This document shows positions 9,007 through 14,830 of a DNA stretch of 34,951 nt, one piece after another. A model generated the notes under the pieces. It saw nothing but the letters and a program-made list of their open reading frames with translations, ran no database searches and was not told the origin of the DNA. The position numbers and the translations under genes were made by a program. Location of the stretch: assembly GCA_036351435.1 (NCBI GenBank), contig JAZBPA010000246.1, positions 1 through 34,951 on the forward strand, read 5' to 3'. Positions within the stretch are counted from its first letter, which is position 1. Every line of letters starts with the position of its first letter. This DNA comes from JAAUQA01 sp036351435 (GTDB taxonomy: Bacteria; Pseudomonadota; Gammaproteobacteria; Competibacterales; Competibacteraceae).

Positions 9007-9050
9007 GCGCAACACTATAAATCGGAATGATTTATAGTGACAATTTGCGC
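9007..9050 (-). promoter_or_regulatory. large dyad in front of nifZ
   Basis: CACTATAAATC (9013-9023) and GATTTATAGTG (9029-9039) form a perfect 11-bp inverted repeat with a 5-base spacer. The outer arms GCGCAA (9007-9012) and TTGCGC (9045-9050) extend it after a 5-base bulge. On the minus strand, TTGTCA and TATAGT within the dyad lie 18 bases apart, so it could be an operator over a nifZ promoter, or an mRNA stem protecting the nifZ message. Which of these is right cannot be told from sequence. Confidence 0.5.
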
Positions 9051-9064
9051 GATAAAATAAATAG

Positions 9065-9108
9065 ATAAAGCGAAATCCATTAATCATATTTATTGGTCTT
9101 CGCTTTAT
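9065..9108 (-). terminator. possible weak terminator or attenuating hairpin after nifW
   Basis: On the minus strand ATAAAGCGAA and TTCGCTTTAT (plus positions 9099-9108 and 9065-9074) form a 10-bp stem that overlaps the nifW stop codon. The loop is 24 bases and the tail CTATTTATTTTATC is T-rich. The stem is A/T rich, so termination would be partial. Confidence 0.4.
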
Positions 9109-9428
9109 TTGAACGCGGAATCTAGCGGCACGAACACTTCCTGCGGGTTATTGCGAAATACCTTGAACACTTTTTCCGTCTTCGCATCCGAATTCACGAA
9201 ATCCTGATAGGCCTGTTGCAGCCATTGGGCGCAAAATGCCTGCAGTGCTGGCTCCTCTTCCGGCCAATCTTCCTTTTTCAGATAATCGTGAAACCGCTGC
9301 AGAATATGCAACCGATAGACCTGTACCACAGCCGGGTCAAAGGCAACTTCGAAGTATTCCAGAAAATCTTCAGCGGATTCCAGCTCGGCCATCGCGGCCT
9401 GTACGGATGATTCAGGCAACACTGTCAT
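9105..9428 (-). CDS. nifW: nitrogenase-stabilizing/protective protein NifW
   Basis: NifW is a small protein associated with the MoFe protein and thought to protect nitrogenase from oxygen damage. The 107-residue length is typical. Family features seen are LESAEDFLEYFEVAFDP near 16-32, VVQVYRLHILQRF near 34-46 and a C-terminal VFRNNPQEVFVPL. The ATG at 9428 has GAGGTG just upstream and lies inside the end of nifV, overlapping it by 17 bases, so the two are probably translationally coupled. Confidence 0.95.
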   Translation of the reverse strand: MTVLPESSVQAAMAELESAEDFLEYFEVAFDPAVVQVYRLHILQRFHDYLKKEDWPEEEPALQAFCAQWLQQAYQDFVNSDAKTEKVFKVFRNNPQEVFVPLDSAFK

Positions 9429-10608
9429 AGCTCACCTCTTGATCTGTTCGAGAATCGATCAGCGTGCCTTGAAAGGCTGGTAACGCCGATATCGTTTGGA
9501 AAAAACTGTGCAACTCCTGTCTATTCGGAGAGCGTTTGTGAGAAGCGACAAAAGTACGCACTTGTTCGAGTAACAAGTCGGCCTGATTCTGAGTGACGGT
9601 ATAACCCAACTCGCCATAAATTTGCATTACCGCTCGTTTGCCGGAATGTTTGCCCAGTACCACTCGGTGTTCACGACCCATCTCGGTTGGATTTACTCCT
9701 TGATAATTATCGGGATCTTTAAACAACCCATCGACATGAATACCGGCTTCGTGGGTAAAAACGCCTTCGCCGACCAAGCTTTTCTGCCACGCCAACGGTC
9801 GTCCCGCAGCTGTAGCCACGCAATCCGACAGGGCCGGAAACCGCGTTAAATCAATATCAAGTGTGAAGCCGTACAATTTGCGCAAGCCCAGCACCACTTC
9901 TTCGAGTGCTGCATTGCCTGCCCGTTCGCCCAAGCCGTTGACGGTGGTGTTAACGTGGGTAGCCCCGCCAAGGGCGGCGGCCAAAGTATTCGCGGTAGCC
10001 AGCCCCAAATCGTCATGGGCGTGCATTTCCAGTTCAATATCCACCGCAGCTCGCAATTGCTGGAAAACCGTCAAGGCCCGAAACGGTTCCAATACCCCAA
10101 CCGTATCGGCAAACCGGAACCGCCGGGCACCGGCTTGTTGGGCTATTTCCGCTACTTGTAACAGGAATTCGGGATCGGCGCGGGAGGCATCCTCACCGCC
10201 TACGATCACGTCCAAGCCCAAATCTTGCGCCAGGGGGACATAATAACGAATCGCATCCAATACTTGGGAGCGCTGCCAGTGCAGCTTGCCATGAATTTGC
10301 TGATCGGAAACCGGAATTGATAGATCAACTATGCTGACGCCCAAGTTGCAGCACTGTTGAACATCCTCAGCGTGCATACGGCTCCAAACCAATAACCGGG
10401 CATTCAACCCCAAACTGGCTAGATGGCGAATATCCGCTCTTTCCCGTTCGCCCATTGCCGGGATACCAATTTCTAATTCGGGAACACCTAGCGCATCCAG
10501 TTGAGAAGCGATGTCCTGTTTTTCAGCCAACGAAAAAGCCACGCCTGCGGATTGTTCGCCATCACGCAGGGTGGTGTCGTCGATGATAAGAGTACGGCGT
10601 GTTGACAT
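9412..10608 (-). CDS. nifV: homocitrate synthase
   Basis: NifV condenses acetyl-CoA with 2-oxoglutarate to give homocitrate, the organic ligand of the nitrogenase FeMo-cofactor. The TIM-barrel domain begins with IDDTTLRDGEQ (9-19), the metal and substrate loop shared with isopropylmalate synthases. Later motifs are HAHDDLGLA, with the metal histidines, and NTTVNGLGERAGN. I chose the ATG at 10608 (398 residues). A frame extension to a TTG at 10659 would start inside the -12 element of the promoter, so it cannot be the translated start. The adjacent nifW and nifZ and the sigma-54 promoter support NifV over a leucine-pathway LeuA. Confidence 0.95.
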   Translation of the reverse strand: MSTRRTLIIDDTTLRDGEQSAGVAFSLAEKQDIASQLDALGVPELEIGIPAMGERERADIRHLASLGLNARLLVWSRMHAEDVQQCCNLGVSIVDLSIPVSDQQIHGKLHWQRSQVLDAIRYYVPLAQDLGLDVIVGGEDASRADPEFLLQVAEIAQQAGARRFRFADTVGVLEPFRALTVFQQLRAAVDIELEMHAHDDLGLATANTLAAALGGATHVNTTVNGLGERAGNAALEEVVLGLRKLYGFTLDIDLTRFPALSDCVATAAGRPLAWQKSLVGEGVFTHEAGIHVDGLFKDPDNYQGVNPTEMGREHRVVLGKHSGKRAVMQIYGELGYTVTQNQADLLLEQVRTFVASHKRSPNRQELHSFFQTISALPAFQGTLIDSRTDQEVSYDSVA

Positions 10609-10654
10609 GGCTTGCTGGGATTCTCCGAGTCGAAGGATTCGACCGAAAGTTTTG

Positions 10655-10670
10655 AGCAACTTGTGTGCCT
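10655..10670 (-). promoter_or_regulatory. sigma-54 (RpoN) promoter of nifVWZ
   Basis: On the minus strand the sequence reads AGGCAC, five bases, then TTGCT. This keeps the invariant GG and GC exactly ten bases apart (consensus TGGCAC-N5-TTGCW). The start of transcription should fall near 10644, about 36 bases before the nifV ATG. Confidence 0.85.
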
Positions 10671-10722
10671 GAAAGGTAATTAACTGATATGTAACGGGTT
10701 AGCATAGGATGTGTGATGATTT

Positions 10723-10738
10723 TGTGGGAAATGCTACA
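10723..10738 (-). promoter_or_regulatory. NifA upstream activator sequence
   Basis: TGT, ten bases, ACA matches the NifA-binding consensus and lies about 85 bases upstream of the inferred nifV transcription start, a usual distance for NifA acting through a DNA loop. A single TGT-N10-ACA can arise by chance, so the weight comes from its position relative to the sigma-54 element. Confidence 0.7.
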
Positions 10739-10853
10739 GGACGGTGTCGAACTTCGTGCATACCCGTTCATGACGACGATGGCTAACAGCAGCGTCGTCA
10801 GAGTAGAATGCGATCATCACTACACCAATAATCCACTGCGAGGACATCTGTCT

Positions 10854-11222
10854 GTGAAATTGATTATTCCGATAATTGCCATTGTAGCTGTCGCGTTTAT
10901 TTCAATATCGACCCCGACATTTGCGATGAACTGGACCTTTATGGAGAATTCTGCAGTACAAAAATTTAATGACGAGGACTGGCAACTGTTTTCTGAAGCG
11001 GGCAAGCGCGCTCTGGAAGCGACCCCCGATGGGCAGACAGTGGAATGGGAAAATCCCGCCACGGCGAGCGAGGGGCAGATTACTCCGGTAAGTACCAGTG
11101 AAAAGGATGGGGTGCAGTGTCGTAAAGTTGAAATTGCCAATAGTGCTGGCGGTTTCAGCGGTGAGAGTGTGTTTACCTTTTGTAAAGACCCGGACAGTGG
11201 TGATTGGAAAGCTATTCCTTGA
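10854..11222 (+). CDS. exported RT0821/Lpp0805-type surface protein
   Basis: This is a small exported protein. A GTG at 10854 with AGGA nine bases upstream starts a clear signal peptide (hydrophobic IIPIIAIVAVAFISI, cleavage after TFA at residue 24). The mature 98 residues have the layout of the RT0821/Lpp0805 or 17-kDa-surface-antigen C-terminal domain: FNDEDWQLFSEAGKRALE, VEWENPATASEGQITP, a Cys in VQCRKVEI, and a second Cys in FTFCKD that may pair with it. Function is unknown. An upstream in-frame ATG at 10713 would bury the signal peptide and overlap the NifA site, so it is less likely. The gene is divergent from nifV and probably has its own promoter. Confidence 0.75.
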   Translation: MKLIIPIIAIVAVAFISISTPTFAMNWTFMENSAVQKFNDEDWQLFSEAGKRALEATPDGQTVEWENPATASEGQITPVSTSEKDGVQCRKVEIANSAGGFSGESVFTFCKDPDSGDWKAIP

Positions 11223-11261
11223 TCGTTCTAGACCCTAATTTCATCAGTCGAGAATTTTGAT

Positions 11262-12044
11262 ATGGCTTATCAAGCATTTGATCTGACCGGTAAAGTGGCG
11301 TTAGTCACTGGCGGCAATGGCGGTATTGGCCTAGGCATGGCGGAAGCGGTGGCTGCTGCAGGTGCTGGTGTGTGTGTTTGGGGCACTAACGCCGAAAAGA
11401 ACGCGGTCGCAGTGGAAAAACTAAAAGCGCACGGTACCCCGGTCGTCTCATTCGTCTGTGATGTCACTGACGAAGCCCAAGTGGCACAGCGTTTTCAAGA
11501 CACCCTGACAGAATTTGGTCGAATTGACGCTTGTTTCGCTAATGCCGGGGTCATCGCGCCGCCCACCTCTTTTCTGAAGATGTCTAGCGAAGATTGGCGG
11601 CGGGTATTAAACGTCAATTTAGACGGCGTTTTTTATACGTTTCGCACCGCCGCACAGCATATGGTCGAGCGGGCTAAAAACAATGATCCAGGTGGGCGGT
11701 TAATCGCAACCGCCAGTATCGCCGCCATTTCAGGCGCAGCGCGCAACGAGCATTACGCAGTAACTAAAGGCGGGTTGGTATCAATGATCAAAGCACTGGC
11801 GGTGGAGTTCGCGCATTACGGCATCACTGCCAATGCCCTGCTACCAGGCTGGGTCGAGACTGACATGACAGCAGATTTTTTCAACTCACCCAAATTCTCG
11901 TCGGTAGTCAAATCGCGGATTCCAGCAGGTCGCTGGGGAAAACCGGAGGATTTCGGTGCGTTAGCTATTTATCTGATGAGCACAGCGAGCGCCTATCACA
12001 CGGGCGATACCATACGTATTGATGGGGGCTATTGCGTCTTTTGA
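11262..12044 (+). CDS. SDR family NAD(P)-dependent oxidoreductase
   Basis: This is a classical short-chain dehydrogenase/reductase of 260 residues. The dinucleotide-binding TGGNGGIG is at 16-23, NAG at 94-96, the catalytic Ser near 152, and Tyr165-x3-Lys169 in YAVTK. The C-terminal DGGYCVF closes the fold, as in FabG-like enzymes. The substrate cannot be read: the family covers sugar, steroid and acyl substrates. It lies 19 bases before the MTH1187-type gene, so the two may be co-transcribed. Confidence 0.92.
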   Translation: MAYQAFDLTGKVALVTGGNGGIGLGMAEAVAAAGAGVCVWGTNAEKNAVAVEKLKAHGTPVVSFVCDVTDEAQVAQRFQDTLTEFGRIDACFANAGVIAPPTSFLKMSSEDWRRVLNVNLDGVFYTFRTAAQHMVERAKNNDPGGRLIATASIAAISGAARNEHYAVTKGGLVSMIKALAVEFAHYGITANALLPGWVETDMTADFFNSPKFSSVVKSRIPAGRWGKPEDFGALAIYLMSTASAYHTGDTIRIDGGYCVF

Positions 12045-12063
12045 AGCCTACGGAGCAATTGTT

Positions 12064-12414
12064 ATGCACGTTATCGCTGATTTATGTATTGTCCCATTAG
12101 GCGTCGGAGTTTCCGTTTCCGCTTATGTGGTCGCCTGCGAGCGGGTGCTTAAGGAAGCAGGACTCAAAACCCACTTGCATGCTTACGGCACTAATATTGA
12201 GGGCGAGTGGGATGTGGTCATGGCGGCAATCAAACGTTGCCATGAGGTCGTACATGCGCAGGGAGCGCCGCGCATCACCACGACCGTGCATATTGGCACC
12301 CGCACCGACCGCACCCAACATATGGAAGACAAGGTGGAAAGCGTCAGGCAAAAGCTGAGCGGTTACTCAGGATCGCTTCATAGCCAAGGTGACGCCATCG
12401 CCGATCGGGACTAG
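12064..12414 (+). CDS. MTH1187-family thiamine-binding protein
   Basis: The 116-residue product belongs to the MTH1187/YkoF-like (DUF77) family, small ferredoxin-like-fold proteins that bind thiamine or a related ligand. Diagnostic stretches are ADLCIVPLG near 5-13, HLHAYGTNIEGEWD near 38-51, and TTVHIGTRTDR near 78-88. The ATG at 12064 has GGAG eight bases upstream. A longer frame starting inside the SDR gene is rejected on this ground. The last 48 bases overlap the convergent methyltransferase gene. Confidence 0.88.
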   Translation: MHVIADLCIVPLGVGVSVSAYVVACERVLKEAGLKTHLHAYGTNIEGEWDVVMAAIKRCHEVVHAQGAPRITTTVHIGTRTDRTQHMEDKVESVRQKLSGYSGSLHSQGDAIADRD

Positions 12415-13032
12415 ACTGAGCGCGATTCGCTCATCAGCACGCAGGTGTTCGTTAAATGCCCGCAGCGCAACCGTGTCGGCATCCGTGTTATTGGGGTCTG
12501 CTACCGCGCCATCCCATAACACATTGTCGACTGCGATCAGGCCGCCGGGACGGAGCAGTTGCAATAACCGTTCGTAGTACTCAATATAACCGCCCTTGTC
12601 GGCATCAATGAAGGCGAAATCGAAGGTTTCCGCTTGATTTTCTTGTAGTAAGGTATCCAACGTTTCCAAGGCGGGGGCTAAGTGCAGATCGATTTTGTCT
12701 GCGACGCCGGCCTTTTGCCAATGTTCGCGCGCCATCGTAGTCCAAGTCTCGTTGATGTCACAGGCAATTAAGCGGCCATCGGCCGGCATAGCTAAGGCCA
12801 CAGCTAAGGCGCTATAGCCAGTAAACACGCCGATTTCAATCGCCCGCCGAACCCCCAGCAGCTGAACCAACAATGCCATAAACTGTCCCTGCTCTGGTGC
12901 GATTTGCATGCTGGCGAGGGGAATACCCGCCGTTTCTTGGCGAAGTTGACGCAATTGGTCAGTTTCTCGCAAGGAGACCTGCAATAAATAGTCATAAACG
13001 GCGTCGTTTAGCTGGATCGATCGATTGCTCAT
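12367..13032 (-). CDS. O-methyltransferase (class I SAM-dependent)
   Basis: The 221-residue protein fits the caffeoyl-CoA/catechol O-methyltransferase family, which methylates hydroxyl groups of aromatic substrates with SAM and a divalent metal. Motif I reads EIGVFTGYSALA, and the metal-binding acid is in FIDADKGGY, followed by PGGLIAVDNVLW. The ATG at 13032 with GAG seven bases upstream is preferred over a TTG four codons earlier. The true substrate is unknown. Its stop codon lies within the MTH1187-type gene on the other strand. Confidence 0.88.
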   Translation of the reverse strand: MSNRSIQLNDAVYDYLLQVSLRETDQLRQLRQETAGIPLASMQIAPEQGQFMALLVQLLGVRRAIEIGVFTGYSALAVALAMPADGRLIACDINETWTTMAREHWQKAGVADKIDLHLAPALETLDTLLQENQAETFDFAFIDADKGGYIEYYERLLQLLRPGGLIAVDNVLWDGAVADPNNTDADTVALRAFNEHLRADERIALSLVPIGDGVTLAMKRS

Positions 13033-13109
13033 ATTGACTCTCAACAGTAGCGATTTGTTAACAATTCATCATAATCATAACCGTAGAGCAGCCACAGTAA
13101 CTGTCCGTA

Positions 13110-13892
13110 ATGAAAAAAAACCAACCGCTTCGGTTTATCCAGATTTCTGATACACATCTTCGCACCCGACCGAATGAACGGCTTTGGGGCGTGGATGTGG
13201 ATGCAGGTCTGGCTGCTGTGCTGGCTTGTATTAAACAACGGCACTGGCCGGTGGATTTCATGGTAGCCACTGGCGACTTGGTTCAGGATGATGGGGAAGC
13301 CTATGCCCGGTTGCGAAGCGTGTTGGAACCGTTAGGGGTGCCGGTTTATTGCTTGCCGGGTAACCACGATCAACCACAGGTGCTTCGCGAGTGCTTGAGC
13401 TCCGGTTTAGTTCGTTGGGAACGCCAAGTAATCAACGGTGCTTGGCAATTTATTTTGCTGGATTCCACAATACCCGATTCGCCGGGAGGCCATCTCGCAG
13501 TGAGTGAGTTGGTCTTATTGGATCAGTTGCTCACGGCTAACCCGGACCACTATGCAGTGATTTGTTTACATCATCATCCCGTGCTGATCGGCAGCACCTG
13601 GTTGGATACTATGATCAGCAATGGTGAAGATTTGTTTGCCGTCCTAGACCGCCATCCGCGGGTGCGCGTTGTGTTGTGGGGACATATTCATCAAGCGTTT
13701 AGTGCCCGCCGCCGTGAAGTGCAATTGCTGGGTGTACCATCCACCTGTGTGCAGTTTAAACCAGAGACCGAGACTGCGGTCGCCGATGATCTGCCGCCCG
13801 GTTATCGTTGGTTTGAACTCGACGATCAGGGTACTGTAGCTACTGGGGTTGAGAGAATCGACTGGCCGTTTTCAAATCAGCTGTTGGCATGA
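13110..13892 (+). CDS. cpdA: 3',5'-cyclic-AMP phosphodiesterase CpdA-like
   Basis: CpdA hydrolyses cAMP to AMP with two metal ions. The calcineurin-like metallophosphoesterase motifs are complete: Asp14-x-His16 (ISDTHL), Gly55-Asp56 (TGDLVQD), Asn85-His86-Asp87 (GNHD), HHHP in the middle, and GHIHQ near the C-terminal third. The 260 residues and the VPSTCVQFKP stretch near the end are typical of CpdA. It is divergent from the methyltransferase with a 77-base gap, and sirB1 follows 64 bases later. Confidence 0.92.
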   Translation: MKKNQPLRFIQISDTHLRTRPNERLWGVDVDAGLAAVLACIKQRHWPVDFMVATGDLVQDDGEAYARLRSVLEPLGVPVYCLPGNHDQPQVLRECLSSGLVRWERQVINGAWQFILLDSTIPDSPGGHLAVSELVLLDQLLTANPDHYAVICLHHHPVLIGSTWLDTMISNGEDLFAVLDRHPRVRVVLWGHIHQAFSARRREVQLLGVPSTCVQFKPETETAVADDLPPGYRWFELDDQGTVATGVERIDWPFSNQLLA

Positions 13893-13956
13893 ATTATGTT
13901 GGAATTTGTAAATCAAAACTTTCGCCGAAACCGTATTGATCAAAGGATCAAGGACC

Positions 13957-14790
13957 ATGGATAACATGCTCGCTTTCAAACAATGCCTTGATGCACCGGA
14001 TGATACCTTGAATTTGGGGCGAGCCGCGTTGTTGATCGCTTTGGAAGAATATCCGGATTTGGATATCGATAGCTATATTGAACGGTTGGATAGACTTGCT
14101 GATCGTGCGCGTGCACGGCTTACCTCACGCACATCGGCACAAGAAGCTGTAGAGGCGCTGAATTGTACTTTATTCGACGAGGAAGGATTCGCCGGCAATA
14201 CATCCGACTATTACGATCCGCGTAATAGCCTGCTCAACGAAGTACTGGATCGCAAGTTAGGTATCCCCATCACTTTATCGGTGGTGTATTTAGAAGTCGG
14301 GCGGCGGTTGGGTTTGCCCCTGAGTGGCATCTCCTTTCCCGGCCATTTCTTGGTTAAGCTACCCCAAGCCGTCGGGGATCTGGTATTGGATCCCTTTCAT
14401 GGTGGGAAATTACTGCAAGAGACCGAACTGACTAGGCGGTTGGGGGAATTGTTTCATGCCCATTCAGGTGCCATGGAGTTGCAGCAACTGTTGCAAAATG
14501 CCGGAAAGCGGGAGATATTAGCCCGACTGCTGCGTAATCTAAAAGCTATTTATTTTCAGAAAGGCGACCTGCCTCGATCACTATCATTCAATAACTGGAT
14601 TTTGTTGGCTACCCCCGACAGTGCAGCCGATATCCGTGATCGTGGACTCCTGCTGGAACAGCTTGATTGCGCCCAGGCGGCAGCAAGCGACTATCGCCGT
14701 TATTTAACATTGGCTCCTGCTGCCGCCGACCGCAGTGTGATCCGTCAACGTTTGGGATTCCTTGAACCGTTACGACCCAGTCTCAACTAA
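13957..14790 (+). CDS. SirB1 family protein (transglutaminase-like with TPR)
   Basis: The 277-residue product is a SirB1/YchA-type protein with a transglutaminase-like core (NSLLNEVLDRKLGIPITLSVVYLEVGRRLGL region, from about residue 88) and C-terminal TPR-like helices from about 195. FPGHFLVK carries the core histidine. The usual catalytic cysteine of true transglutaminases is not apparent, as in the family generally. I chose the ATG at 13957, with AAAGGA nine bases upstream, over a TTG at 13936. The biochemical role is unknown. Confidence 0.88.
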   Translation: MDNMLAFKQCLDAPDDTLNLGRAALLIALEEYPDLDIDSYIERLDRLADRARARLTSRTSAQEAVEALNCTLFDEEGFAGNTSDYYDPRNSLLNEVLDRKLGIPITLSVVYLEVGRRLGLPLSGISFPGHFLVKLPQAVGDLVLDPFHGGKLLQETELTRRLGELFHAHSGAMELQQLLQNAGKREILARLLRNLKAIYFQKGDLPRSLSFNNWILLATPDSAADIRDRGLLLEQLDCAQAAASDYRRYLTLAPAAADRSVIRQRLGFLEPLRPSLN

Positions 14791-14830
14791 TAGCTTCGCG
14801 CATCATCATGCGCCGTGCGAATTGTAAACT

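Noticed and set aside
10609..10659. Longer NifV start at a TTG
   Set aside because: The start would lie in the -12 element of the sigma-54 promoter.
14798..14813. GCGCAT-CATC-ATGCGC hairpin between sirB1 and the CHASE2 gene
   Set aside because: A 6-bp stem with no T-run; too weak to call a terminator.
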